From: Undaria pinnatifida
Taxonomy: Eukaryota > Sar > Phaeophyceae > Laminariales > Alariaceae
Length of the DNA: 64,000 nucleotides
Direction: 5' to 3'
Assembly: GCA_012845835.1 (NCBI GenBank)
Contig: JABAKD010000017.1
Span: forward strand, 3,501,367 to 3,565,366
Part shown: positions 23,901 through 33,064 of the stretch, one piece after another
Position numbering within the stretch: the first letter of the stretch is position 1
Layout: every line of letters starts with the position of its first letter
Translations under genes and position numbers: made by a program
Notes under the pieces: model-generated
Seen by the model: the letters and a program-made list of their open reading frames with translations, nothing else
Told to the model about the DNA's origin: nothing
Databases searched by the model: none

Positions 23901-24114
23901 GCTTACCGGTGACCTGATCATCAGCTTCGAGGAGCTCCACGAGATCGTCCTCAATCGTGCTTGCATCGCCCGAGCCTGAGAATCGGCTGGAAATGTCGGA
24001 GCTGAATCTCACCAAAGGACCGAGTCCCACTCGTGGGACGTCTTGCAGCAGCCTTTGACATGACACTCCCCTACCGAGCGCAGCCGCTAGCGCGAGCGCA
24101 GCCGTTGTCTTCAT
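1529..24114 (-). CDS. Gene B: paralogous WSC metalloprotease, 3' end outside the window (13 exons seen)
   Basis: Exons: 24114-23907, 22826-22660, 19964-19869, 18475-18374, 16828-16752, 14965-14863, 12381-12220, 10690-10548, 9374-9201, 5473-5335, 4838-3984, 2970-2914, 1747-1529. They join in frame with no stop (2502 nt, 834 residues), and phases equal those of gene A throughout. Exons 3, 7, 9 and 12 have exactly the same lengths as in gene A (96, 162, 174 and 57 nt). The protein has a signal peptide (ending RGVSC), a propeptide, a protease domain with HEWGHNLGCYH (379-389) and Met-turn IMGYS (415-419), a long repeat linker, WSC1 and the start of WSC2. Introns reach 3.7 kb and contain many small transposons. 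The next expected 57-nt WSC exon is not visible below 1529, so the gene should continue past the left edge. Same role as gene A inferred. Confidence 0.9.
3193..3486 (-). mobile_element. MITE family 1 copy, diverged, in gene B intron
   Basis: The left end GACACATGCTACGGCGGGGG is degraded; the right end GGTATACC...CTCTATCGTAGCACGCGTC is intact. It lies between exons 12 and 11 of gene B. The middle is too diverged for the orientation to be firm. Confidence 0.6.
3637..3826. repeat. Tandem duplication, unit about 95 bp
   Basis: Two adjacent copies begin GGGATGGTGC at 3637 and 3732. They share CATACAGCAGTAGCACTAT / AATACAGCAGTAGCACTAT, then AGGACG, and ACTAAGCTGGGGCATC. It lies in a gene B intron and has no coding role. 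Confidence 0.8.
3984..4838 (-). CDS. Gene B exon 11: expanded Pro/Thr/Ala/Val repeat linker plus start of WSC1
   Basis: This 855-nt exon of 285 codons replaces a 76-codon exon in gene A. It opens VAVSNYRGD (gene A: VSISNFRGQ), then runs through about seven copies of a 24-residue unit of the type TPAPSDMVTLDPVAVVTATP followed by VDVP. More diverged PTPAP, PVALP and SPSDLP pieces follow, and the exon closes with the WSC start LGCFGDAQGNRVLSG and EMTTE at the donor. The linker lacks charged residues apart from one Asp pair per unit and is rich in Thr and Ser, so it should be an extended, possibly glycosylated stalk between enzyme and WSC domains. The open frame on the opposite strand here is a by-product of the repeat. 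Confidence 0.9.
4283..4790 (-). repeat. 72-bp coding minisatellite inside gene B exon 11
   Basis: About seven tandem copies of a 72-bp unit (24 codons) lie head to tail with only a few differences between copies, mainly Met-Val versus Met-Ala after Ser-Asp and one copy ending ATPTPVALL. The unit length is a multiple of three, so copy-number changes keep the frame. Near identity between copies indicates recent expansion or gene conversion. Confidence 0.88.
5335..12381 (-). CDS. Gene B exons 7-10: metzincin catalytic domain
   Basis: Exon 7 (12381-12220) reads IDVMLLYSEEAKLLLGN and TTIVESLVWTNNAFVNSEV. Exon 8 (10690-10548) reads VNDLRDLYKADLVQMI and TFCGLG. Exon 9 (9374-9201) has the zinc-binding HEWGHNLGCYH (H379, H383, H389, base E380). 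Exon 10 (5473-5335) has YRTIMGYS, NYFSNPDV and TENNARAI. All metal ligands and the Met-turn methionine are kept, so the copy looks functional. The acceptor of exon 9 was set at 9374 rather than the later CAG because it keeps phase 2 and gives the same 174-nt length as gene A. The 3.7-kb intron between exons 9 and 10 holds several transposon copies. Confidence 0.9.
5849..6083 (-). mobile_element. MITE family 2 copy in gene B intron
   Basis: Reverse-oriented copy: TTCTACGGTAGCCCCCC at the left and GGGGGGCTATCGTGGAA at the right, with GTGTCGAGCAGCCATGAAAC (complement of the family landmark) inside. It sits between exons 10 and 9 of gene B. Confidence 0.8.
6737..6985 (+). repeat. Tandem duplication of the left end of a MITE family 2 copy
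   Basis: The block ATATATCACGTGAAATACAT followed by GCGACTGCTTCTAC(G/A)ATACCCC, the poly-A stretch and TTTCATGGCTGCTCGACACG occurs twice, starting near 6737 and 6860. Only the second copy continues into the rest of the element. Confidence 0.75.
6890..7446 (+). mobile_element. MITE family 2 copy split by a nested element
   Basis: The left half (to about 7026) has the family landmarks TTTCATGGCTGCTCGACACG and GGACGCTATGGACAAG. The right half (from about 7299) continues AAAGACTACCGAACGGCG and GGTTTCAAAGCCGGCGATT and ends GGGGCTACC. The 7027-7298 segment between them is a family 1 element, so family 1 was moving after this copy was in place. Confidence 0.8.
7027..7298 (-). mobile_element. MITE family 1 copy nested in family 2
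   Basis: It runs from a damaged left end ATGCAACGATAGAGGTATAC to an intact right end TTTCGTAGCACGCGTC. It contains AACCCAAAATCGTCGG, CATGATGATTCTCGTTGTGT and CTAGGCCATGGGATTTGTTC, the reverse-oriented landmarks of family 1. Confidence 0.8.
8575..8885 (+). repeat. Tandem array, unit about 100 bp, three to four copies
   Basis: Each unit contains GTTTCGCTGATTTGC or a variant, then a GTGGGTTAAGTTGGCCCTG-like block, a TTTTAACG(C)AA piece and an AAAA-rich stretch ending TTTCTAACGCAACG. It lies in the intron between exons 10 and 9 of gene B. Confidence 0.75.
9594..9700 (-). mobile_element. MITE family 1, partial copy
   Basis: ACGCGTGCTACGATAGAGGC is followed by GGTATACC, TTTTTTTGGCGAA and GAATGACGGGGCTCCTT, as in the reverse-oriented end of other family 1 copies. 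The opposite inverted end is not recognisable. Confidence 0.6.
9880..9965. repeat. Dispersed repeat family 3 with inverted GGAGCTC words
   Basis: The sequence CGAATGCCTTCCAAGGTGAG then ATATTGAGCTCC...AGGAGCTCAG recurs, in one or the other orientation, near 6240-6330, 21415-21465 and 22385-22500. It looks like the end of another small non-autonomous element; its borders are not clear. Confidence 0.5.
12471..12730. mobile_element. MITE family 4 copy, full length, in gene B intron
   Basis: Inverted ends AAGGCTACGGTAGGGGGG and CCCCCCTACCGTAGCCT enclose 260 bp. Inside are a second inverted pair near the ends, CCACTCGCACGAGTAGC and GTTACTCGCGCGAGTGACCC. It ends 90 bp upstream of gene B exon 7 and has no coding capacity. 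Confidence 0.82.
13010..13535 (+). mobile_element. MITE family 1 fragments
   Basis: Two decayed ends, 13010-13162 and 13440-13535, each show the block TTTGGGCTAAGGAGCCCCGT (or a variant) followed by a TATCGTGGCACGC- or GTCGTAGAACGCGTC-like end. They sit in the intron between exons 7 and 6 of gene B. Confidence 0.5.
14175..14320 (+). mobile_element. MITE family 4, partial copy
   Basis: GGTGAGGGTCACCCCTTTTT, GACCGGGTTTGAGCCACT and CGCTCATGTGACTCTGTA match the left part of the full copy at 12471. The right end is missing or too diverged. Confidence 0.45.
14863..24114 (-). CDS. Gene B exons 1-6: signal peptide and propeptide
   Basis: Exon 1 begins MKTTAALALAAALGRGVSC, matching genes A and C. 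Exons 2-5 align with gene A (VVGSVELGELLCESL, VWAGVVVDPAQAEDEAVP, TFLLKVTKRNIDGTT, IEFEESAEALIPED). Exon 6 (14965-14863) was found from phase alone: exon 5 ends in phase 2, exon 7 starts in phase 0, and this stretch has a TACAG acceptor, an open frame of 103 nt and a GTGCGT donor. It encodes a Ser/Thr/Gly/Ala-rich stretch with SGRKLM just before the catalytic domain, matching in place and character the SSRRRM of gene A. Exon 6 is the least certain exon; the others are supported by direct similarity. Confidence 0.82.
15265..15552 (-). mobile_element. MITE family 1 copy, reverse orientation, in gene B intron
   Basis: The element starts GACGCATGCTACGATAGAGG and ends TATCGTAGCAAGCGTC. Inside are GAATGACTGGGCTCCTTATT, CCAAAATCGTCGGAAAA, CTTAGGCCATG and TTAAGCTCCCAAATT, the complements of the landmarks in the copy at 945. 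Confidence 0.8.
19313..19648 (-). mobile_element. tRNA-derived SINE, older copy
   Basis: Read on the minus strand, the head is CCGGTCGCCCCGGTGGCGTA and a degraded B-box region GTTTCGTGAGTTTTGAGTCC. The body matches the copy at 31091 base for base over long stretches, and a T-rich tract at 19315-19332 is the decayed poly-A tail. It sits in a gene B intron between exons 4 and 3. Confidence 0.75.
20415..20835 (-). mobile_element. MITE family 2 copy with internal tandem duplication
   Basis: A reverse-oriented copy whose 158-bp central segment (AACGGATTTCACCGGTTTTG to CATAGCATCCCTCCTC) is present twice, from about 20431 and 20590. The right end carries GTGTCGAGCAGCCGCGAAAC and CGCTATCGCAGAATCAG. 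Confidence 0.75.
21645..21985. mobile_element. MITE family 1 remnants
   Basis: GTGTGCTACGATACCAGGTA at 21648 and TGCTACGGTATGATATGGAG with GTGCACCAC at 21842 are end-like. GATGAAAAATCCCATAGCCT and AGGTGTGC near 21965 match the family interior. The copies are broken and their borders are unclear. Confidence 0.45.
22005..22155 (+). repeat. Three-copy tandem repeat, unit about 50 bp
   Basis: GCCGA(A/C)ATCATGGAACATT starts at 22005, 22056 and 22103, each followed by CGTCGATTTTG and a GG(G)TAAGGTTTC-like end. It lies in the gene B intron between exons 3 and 2. Confidence 0.85.
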
Positions 24115-24564
24115 CTCCGCGTCGCCCCCTCAAGGCAATGCAAGTTCTGCGTGTAGGTATACAGGTAGCATCATTGCGCAAGAAGGACGATAACTCAAAA
24201 CACGCTCTATCGAGTCAGGTGAGTTTGGAGTTATTGTAGACGCTGTGTAGGTAGGTGGAAATAAGGGAAACTTTTTAGCATAGCGCGCGTGAGCCGTGTC
24301 GTCAGGTACCAAGCGTGTCACTCAATATAAACAATTTGGAGCAAAGGGAGGAACATCAGTCTGACAGAAGAGTCGACGTGCGCCATGTAATACGCAAGCG
24401 AGGCCCAATCATGTCCATTCAGACGTACAAATATCCGGATTGATAACAGATTTGTTCCGGTCCAATGTCGCACATACATTTGGACTGACCAGGAGCTCTA
24501 ATCACAGGGATATAGAAAAATATCAACCTAAGCTCGACATCGGTCCCCATAGGAAACGACCAAA

Positions 24565-24848
24565 GACGCGTGCTATAATATAGAAGTGCACCGCTTTTTT
24601 TCTGAGGTTACCCTAAATCTAGGAGCCGAAGACCTCTCCCGAAAACAAATGTGGAGAAAAAGCTAAAAAATGCTACCGGATGAAATATTCCATAGTATAG
24701 CCTAGGTACTCCACGAGAGTCATGCAAAAAAATGGCCCATTATTTTTTTTTTTCCCGACGTTTTTGGGTTATTAAGGAAGACCCGTCATTCAGAAACCGT
24801 TTCAGTCGAAAAAAGGTATACCTTAATACCTGTATCGTAGCACGCGTT
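24565..24848 (+). mobile_element. MITE family 1 copy, full length
   Basis: It begins GACGCGTGCTATAATATAGA and ends TACCTGTATCGTAGCACGCG. Inside are GGATGAAATATTCCATAG, GCCTAGGTACTCCACGAGAG and CCCGTCATTCAGAAACCG. It lies about 450 bp upstream of the gene B start. Confidence 0.8.
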
Positions 24849-25059
24849 CCTAAGAGTAGCTTGCTGCTGCTGCTGCTGCTGTTGTAGAGGTAGAAGATTG
24901 CACGTCGCTCGTACACACAGACAGGAGGAACAGTGCCGAAATCTGAACGAATTTGTATTGCCCCTGCCCTCGAACATATATATACGAAACATACCAAAAG
25001 AAGGAACATGTCAGAAATATGTTTCTGCTCGCATTCCTGTGTTGTCTGCCGTTGGTGTT

Positions 25060-26900
25060 CTTTTGTCATCGGTGATGGTTGTGGATATCGTCAAACGTGT
25101 GCGCGTGCTGGTTCACTGGTTCTGGCCGCGCGGTCGAAACTGCCCGTTGGCCCTCTGACTGACGGGTGCCTTGATTGAGGTGTACCCTTTTCTTTCTGAG
25201 GCTCCTCGATTTTGGGAGCTTTGAGGACCCCTCCCAAAAACTGATTTGAGAAGAAAACAATAAAACTTCTGTCGGATGAAAAAATTCCATGGGGCCTAGA
25301 TCTGCAAAGAGAATAATTAATGCAAAAACAAAATCGTCTATTTTCGACGATTTTGGGTTAAATTAAGAAATTAAGGAGCCCCGTCATTCAGCAAAAAAGC
25401 CGAAAAAAGGTATACCTCTGGCATAGCATTCGTCCGGCTCACTCTGAGCTCAGGACAACACGAGACTACAACAACAGGATAGCGGGGTACCCCATTCCCA
25501 TTCAGTTGGTGTTGGCATCTCTGTGCGTGTACTGCTCATCATGTTGTGGTTGGGCGCTCGTTTGGATACAACGCCGGTCCAAACAATGCAACCACTCTAG
25601 TGATCAAGACGCCCAACAATAACAAGAAACTGAAGCGCACAGTTCCACAGGCTGTGCAGTTCTTTTGTGGGAGAGGGTGAGTGTTACACTCGCACTCCTT
25701 GTTAAGGAAGAAGTGTGGCTTGCGGATGCCTTAATAGTCCTGCAAGTATCAGCCGGAATGCTTCTCATTCCCACATGCTGCTTCTAGCAGGTGTCTACTA
25801 CCTCTCTAGTAGTACGTTATACTTTAGTAGTAGTGCCTATCTGCGATGATTGCGAAAGTGGTGTGAAGTTAAACGCGTTTGTAGCTCGTAGACTCCGACG
25901 GCTGGTCCGTTGGACCGCGTTCTGCGCGAGCCAAGAATGTAGACGGCACGGCCGCACGCTGGCGACGGACCCCGTCTGTGTGCGCGTCTGTTTGTACTGC
26001 TGTGCATGCCTTATGCTGTGGGCGCGTTGTAAACATGTATAACAAATACATGGCACATGGCAGGACATGTGTACGAAATCAGACAGAGATTTACCGATAA
26101 AATGTGCGGGAGATTTTAGTTAGAAGAAGTTGCAATCGTCATTAACTTCAGTATTATCATTTTTATAAGCCTTCCCGGAGTTTATTGATTCCTGCCGTAC
26201 TCAGCTTGTACACTCTGTTGATGATAGGTTTCTAGTGATTGCAGCAGTGCTCCTCATTGATTGCGCTATGCACACAGCAGTGAGTGCGTCAAAAGCGTGT
26301 GCATTTGCGGCTCAATTGCACTGGCCGCGGCCAAAGATGCCCGTTGATCCGCTCACCGAATGTGAAGACATCCTGACCGCAGGCTAGCGAGGATCCCGTA
26401 TATCTTCGTGCCCCTGGCCGCACACTATCGGTACTGCCAGTATGCTGCTCATGTTGTGGGCGCTTTCGGAAAAAAAATGATCCACACAATGCGGCCACAG
26501 AGTATAGGACAGGTCAAGGTGGAACAATAACAATCTGAACCTGGTGGGCTCTTTAAACGCTTTTATACAAGTTCTCCCAGTGGGGGGCCACTCTAGCTAG
26601 TAGTGTTCCTCAGTGTGATGGTGCTGGGCGGTGTCGAACGCGGTTGTTTGTGGCTCACATCCTCTGGTCGCGGCCGAGCATGCCGGTCGACCCGATCGCT
26701 GCGTGTCAAAACAGCACGACTGGGGGCTAGCGGCGGACCCCATTCGTGTTAATATAATTCCATAGTGTCTCTGGGCATATGTGCTGCTCATACACGTTGT
26801 GGACAAGGTGACAATCTTCGTTTTTCTGTGGTCTCTAAGAAGATGTGGTGCGCCCGAATTTGGATATAATACGGTCAGATCAGCATGACTGGTACAACAG
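25060..26900 (+). repeat. Diverged tandem array of about four units (330-500 bp)
   Basis: Four blocks near 25065, 25845, 26285 and 26615 repeat the order: (G/A)AACGNGTTTG-like start, TGGTCNCGG(C)CG, a GCCCGTTGANCCGCTC-like piece, GGCTAGCG-GGACCCC, then TGCTGCTCAT-GTTGTGG. The first unit is interrupted by a MITE at 25161-25434. Similarity is clear but imperfect, so the array is old. Confidence 0.6.
25161..25434 (+). mobile_element. MITE family 1 copy inserted in the tandem array
   Basis: Ends are degraded (GACGGGTGCCTTGATTGAGG and GGCATAGCATTCGTC). The interior keeps GATTTTGGGAGCTTTGAGG, GGATGAAAAAATTCCATGGG, GCCTAGAT, TTTTGGGTTAAATTAAG and AGCCCCGTCATTCAGC. Confidence 0.75.
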
Positions 26901-27371
26901 GACAATCAGCCTGTCTGTCAGCACGACCGAGTAGTACACCTGAAGCATAAGATTCGGAGGCGTGTTGCTGGCTGCAGATTTCTTATTTAGGAAAGAGTGT
27001 GCATTCCACACTGACTTCAGTATCACGACTCCCGAATTCCGTGTTTTACTATATCAGTCTGACATTCTCATTTATCTGTTTCTGATGAAGATTGTATAAA
27101 TGACACCAGACGTCGACGCGTTGTGGCCTGTTTCTTGTCACCTGGGGCCCTATCCTGTTTTCGCTGGTATATATCTGGTTTGATGTAAAGGAAAGGAACA
27201 CCACCCAGCGATCATGTACTACACGCTAGTGTATGTTTTCATGATTTGAGCACCACTAACAAGCGCACCAGACGTGGACCGACATCTACAGGACCCCAAC
27301 ATCTTCGACGACACGGGGTTGGGGGGGAAAAACAGGGCGTACAATCGCACACTAGAAAATATTAATAATGT

Positions 27372-28092
27372 GAAAGGGAAGTACAGGCAGATATGTTGAA
27401 ACTAACAGTAGACCACACCACTACCAACCTATTACGCAGGGCATTTCGTGCCTACCTGCCGTCTGCATGATCGCCTGACAACCTTCAACAAACGCAGTAG
27501 CATATGACTACCGAAGTAACGCCATTAAGCGCGGGCACATCAAGCGCTCTTTAAAAAATAGGACGATTTGCACCTCTTCCCCTCGTGTTCAATAGTGGTG
27601 ACATATGCATAATATAGCATAACCACATCCGCTCGCTTGCTGTATCTGTAATATGTATCTCTGTCTTAGAAATGAATGGCAACCTCAGAGCCCCACACCG
27701 GCACAGTGAAAATCATGGGCGTAATTTTTTATCGTACATGAGCCAATAATAATAACGGGAAAAGGAACTACGGGAAGATAGGTTAGAATTGCGGCAGACC
27801 ACACTATCAACCTATTTCGTATCTTATTTTGTACTTACCGTCTGCATTATCGCCTCCCAACTTATGCCAAATAGATTATGACTAGACTAACGAAGTAACG
27901 TAAGTGAGCGCGGGTACACCAAGCGTTCCTTTCAAAACACTGACGATTTGCACTTCTCCCCCTCGTGCTCAACGGTGGTGACATTGATTGCATGATCACA
28001 TCACCTTGATTGTTGCATTTTGCAACATGTATCTCTTTCCTCTAATTAGCGATATCAGAGCCTCACACCGGCACGGTGAAATCATGATAATT
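27372..28092 (+). repeat. Two-copy tandem repeat, unit about 390 bp
   Basis: Copies start near 27372 and 27758 and share GACCACAC-ACTA(T/C)CAACCTATT, CCGTCTGCAT-ATCGCCT, GCGCGGG-ACA-CAAGCG, GACGATTTGCAC(C/T)TCT-CCCCTCGTG, and CAGAGCC-CACACCGGCAC followed by GGTGAAA or AGTGAAAA and TCATG. Confidence 0.8.
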
Positions 28093-28204
28093 ACATGGTT
28101 GTACCTATCGATTGAAATATTCTATCTTGCGATCCATCATGTACAATAACAAATTATGAAGCTATAACATCAAATCTGCTAGAGTAATAAACAATACCAG
28201 ACAG

Positions 28205-29210
28205 GTGATAAACGGGATATATTATTGCTACAACCGTCAGATTTGTTCCCTTCAAGGATTTAAAGATTCCGCGCACATATTGAAGTGTCCCACCCGCCCC
28301 CCGACTCCCGCCCCCCGCCCCTCCCCGATCCCTCTCGTCCAAACGCCCCACCTAAAATCAAAACCTGCCAGAGTAGTAAAGATTACCAGCCGGCTGAGAT
28401 CACCTCACTATCTTTCTAGCCATCCATGCCGTAGCTCCGATTCACCCCCCCCCCCCCCCCCCCCGCCCCGCCCCCTTTTTTCCCCCGTTCCCTCTGATTC
28501 AAACGACCCACCTAAAATCGAAATCGGCCAGAGTAATAAACACTTCTTCTGCGCAATTGATATCACGTCATCATCTTTCTAGCCATCCGTGACGTAGCTT
28601 AAATTCTGTATAGACCTAGCACCACGCATACATATAGCAAACCCCTACATTTATGCGACGTAAAGCTATTAAAACCCTTTTGCCCCCCCCCCCTCCTTAC
28701 CCCCTCGAGCTCTCCGCCCTCTCCTCATAACTGGTTGTACGACTTACAGGATATCCATAATAAACTGCTGGCGCATTCCTTCCAAAACCGTCAGATTTAT
28801 CCCCTTAAATGATTTATAGTTTCCATGAACATATTTGGAGTTGCCCCGCCCATTCCCCCCCCTCCCCCCCCCGCTCCCTCTTGTTCAAACCCATGCCCCC
28901 ACGCCCTTAAAAACTCCGCCCTCCCCTCACCGGTTATACGACCTACAGGATACATTTGATAAACTGATGCATTTCCTTCCACACAGCTGTCAGATTTTGT
29001 CCCCCTCAAAAACGGGTTGTAAAGTTTGCGCGCACAGACTGATTAACATCGCCATGTTGACCCTGATAGCTACACTGCAGTTGCAAGGGGAGTCGCCGAC
29101 TTATATCCTTAATGTGGACACACACAACCCGTAATACGCGCGATCGGAGTATCACGCACAGCTTGCAGAGATGAGTTTCGACAAAATCTTTGACCTCACA
29201 GCTGGAAATT
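28205..29210 (+). repeat. C-rich repeat array, copy 1
   Basis: Several units contain CCGTCAGATTT(G/A)T(T)CCCC, a TTTCCNCGCACA block, and runs of 8 to 20 C residues (28445, 28685, 28858). The right end is GCACAGACTGATTAACATCG, GTTGACCCTGATAGCTACAC and ATCACGCACAGCTTGCAGAG, then ATGAGTTTCGAC. The right-hand 250 bp matches 36485-36735 nearly base for base, so the two arrays are copies of one element or of a segmental duplication. Confidence 0.75.
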
Positions 29211-31083
29211 GTATTTTTATTAATAAAACCTGGTATCCAGAAATTTCAAACTATACAGCATGCTGCATTCATACCATACTCGAACCATGGGCGGCAGTGG
29301 TCGGAGCCATGGGCGGCAGTGGTCGTTGTTTGTAGGATAGACTCGCTTGTCTTCTTGTTGTGTTCGCGCACCCAGTACGCTAGCACTTCCCTTGCTTTAC
29401 CTAAGATTAAAAGCGGCTGTTTTGGTTTACACTGTCTCACAGAGTTTAGACTAGCCTGTGACCACATAGTCTAATTTGTACCTGGTATCTCTCGATTAAT
29501 AGATGAAGAACCAGCACGGACACTGGGTGTACTACTGATGATAATGTCGTAGGGGATATAGTCTATAAGTGGAGCATTCATGTGAGGACAACGCAGACGT
29601 CGTTCGGTTGATCATCAGGGTTCAGGTATTGGCACCAGGGTCTAGCTGTTATAAAGCGCTTCGCGAGGAGTATCTTGCAACGGGATCGTACTGCAGCTAG
29701 CAGTAGTACCATAGTACCAGGTATTACAATAAACAGTGCCTGGTACGAGCAGCTTTGTTGTAATATTGCGCGGGAACCCGGCGAAAAAAGTGATGTTGAC
29801 TTGCTTCGGGATTGTTGGTTTTCAGCTAGCTGCTGTACGGGAACATTTCGTACTCTCGAAACGAACTGGGCGTTCATCGTATTTTTCTTGCACGCAACCA
29901 TCAGACGTGCACAGAATAATCAAGTATGCTGTAGATACTCAGTCATCTAAGGAGACCATGGCACAACGTACGTGCCAAAATGGCTGAATACCACGCACAT
30001 ATATATGTGTATTCTAGAAGAAGAGAACGCGACGTACGAGACTCCTATCGCGTATATCTGTACCCCGCTCCGGGAGGATGTGATTTTCCTGTACGGCTTT
30101 GAAGTTTGCACCCCTGGTCGTGGGGTGGAAGTAATATAGTCTACAACAAGACCGCACCGAGCATCGGACCTACGACAAACGGTTATTACAACAGCAGTGC
30201 AGGGTACAGCCGTACAGGGTACAGCAGTGTGTGTATTCCCTTGCACTGCACCCAGCGGCACGGTAGGTAGAGTATGTACCCCACGAAGTCGAACCAGGCA
30301 TCGGATCCGCGACAACCGCGCAGGGGCATGGAGCGCCCTGGGTACAATTTAGTCACTATTTATGAAGTCCAGGCTACTACTGACCAAACTAGCACGGAGG
30401 ATTCGACAGCAGTCCTACTGCACGTTGGGTGTTAGATATCATCTCCCTAATCCACAACCATACAGCAAACAGAGGACGGGCATGTACGGTACAGACTCGC
30501 GCCCAAGGGTGTGCGGCAGCGGTAGCAATGGGTTTAGATACTTTTGTGCCCATGCTGCACCCACAGACCCTTGCTGAACTGCGTAATCTTGATGAAGGAG
30601 ATCCATCTGCGGTCTGCACCAACGTTTCCGGGGGAAAACTACTACAAGTTAGTGTAGGATTTCCAGATATCCAGTATCAAAAGCGCGAGATCCTTGTCGA
30701 AGCTAGGCGTCGATTGCGAGATACCTGGAACCTGGTCCAGCAGCAGTGCTACTTTTCGCATTCATTGGCTGGTCCACGAAGACTGCAGCCCACGCAACGC
30801 GTGATCTTTCTTGGACAATATGGCAGGCGGTGCCATGCGCTGTAACAGCAGCTGTGCACCTATCTATACTATACTCCACCACTCCGCAAAAGCAAGCAAA
30901 GGCTTGCCCATGAGGCCAGGGAGTTCGAGAGAACGATACGTAAACTATATAAGGCCGAAATGTTCTGTGTCAGCGCTGCAGTGCCACTGTTGCTGTAGAG
31001 TTTAGTGCGTGTACTATTAATACTGCTGCAGAGTACAGTAGTGCGGGTACTACTATTAGTCTAATACGGTACCAAGATGCCGT

Positions 31084-31387
31084 ATATGCATACAGACCGG
31101 TCGCCCCGGTGGCGTATCAGGTTATCCTCGAGCCTGGTATAGGTCGGTTTCGTGAGTTCGAATCCCCCGAGTGCATACTCGTATAAATTCGTGGGGAATT
31201 TTTCTTGCGCACAAATTGACTGGCGGAAAGCGCGAGAGCGTGAGTTATAGCAACACTCGATGAAAAATCGACGAGCAGTGGGATTGCTGAACCCTATGCG
31301 CGATAAAAATTGAAGGCAAGAACCGGGGAGGAGAAGGGATGACACCTGTGACCACGGCTTGTCCAGAAGCTGGAAAGTGAAAGTGTG

Positions 31388-31428
<41 letters not shown>

Positions 31429-31431
31429 GCA
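31084..31431. repeat. 7-bp target-site duplication flanking the SINE
   Basis: ATATGCA occurs directly before the SINE head (31084-31090) and directly after the poly-A tail (31425-31431), as expected from target-primed retroposition. Confidence 0.8.
31091..31424 (+). mobile_element. tRNA-derived SINE, full length, young
   Basis: The 334-bp element has a tRNA-like head with an A-box-like TGGCGTATCAGG (31110-31121) and a B-box GAGTTCGAATCC (31154-31165), 44 bp apart. A body without coding potential follows, with an uninterrupted poly-A tail of 35 bases (31390-31424), and 7-bp direct repeats flank it. Older copies lie at 19313-19648 and 61590-61780 on the other strand. SINEs of this build are transcribed by Pol III from the internal boxes and moved by a LINE in trans. 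No LINE is visible in the window. Confidence 0.85.
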
Positions 31432-32636
31432 CCGCTGAAGTAGGACTCACCAACCACCCTTTCGCCTGTTGGTACGAGGGATAGGTGTGTCCTCGCTGCT
31501 GTCGCCTTTAATGTGTGGCCAGGGGGCGAGATGCGTGAGAGAGCGCCGCAGTTAGCAGTAGTAGCAGTAGGAGTGCTTGTGCCTGCAGAGGACGCGAGAT
31601 GTGTATTAATAGGTACGTGTTTTCTCGTACGGCCTGCCACAAAAATTGAATGTCCAGACTCGAGAGGACGATGATGGTGTGAGAGTTTCGAGTACCAGCA
31701 CGCCAGAAAAGTATATGCTTCTTGATTTCATTTGACTCGGGTCTGATGTATGCTTGACACGTTCCCAAACTGTTGAAATTGTCCAATTGAATAGTCAAGT
31801 TCCAAGGGTTTTCTCCACACAGTGGCAGTGTGCAGTGCCGTCGAAATACTGCGGAGGGCGACCTCGCACGAACAAGCATGCCCTCTCCGGCAGCGCGGCG
31901 CATCCCGATCTTTCGAATTGTTTATTCGACCTTTACAGACGTAAATATAAGTACCGATTAATCTATGTATTAATGCGCATATGATCCTTACATTTCATTG
32001 CATTGAAAGTCGTACGTTGCGGCAGGATACCTAATTTTGCGGCTAATTTGAGGCGCGTAAAATCACCCAATGGAAGACGACCTCTGCAACAGTCATTGCC
32101 ACGACTTGTTTGAAAACCTTTGCCACCACTAGAAGATTCTGCGCTGTTTCGTGTTCTGTCGTCTTTTAGGATAGCAGCAGCACGGTAACATAAACTTTCC
32201 ACCGGTGCCAGGAACCTGGTATCAGGTACCGCAAGACAGCAGTGCAACAACAACATGAGGAGGTGACATCTCTATCTAGCGAACGCCATACCTAGCGTGT
32301 GGCTTTCGGCGAAATCAAATGGTCTGGAAAATAGACTACAGCTATTGCTGTAGACTACAGCAGTATGTACGTCGCAGTCGGTGCGGATCTGTTTTTCGGC
32401 GGTAGTGAGGATGGTGTGGGCCACGGGGGGCCAGGGGACGCAGACACAACGGCTAGCACAATGCGTTCCCGGCATGCTCTTCTTGCGCTGCACCTTCGTT
32501 CCGCTACGCACGCCATCAGCATTGTAGTCAAAAGGCGGTCCAGTGCGCAGTTGTCGATAAAAATCGGAATAATTTTCTCCGGCCTGTTCGCGGGCACCGA
32601 CGCGACGCGCGAGATACCGGTCAAGTTGTGGGTCAC

Positions 32637-33064
<428 letters not shown>

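Noticed and set aside
30429-30845. 138-codon plus-strand frame
   Set aside because: No recognisable motif, no splice partners and no similar copy in the window; kept as unsupported.
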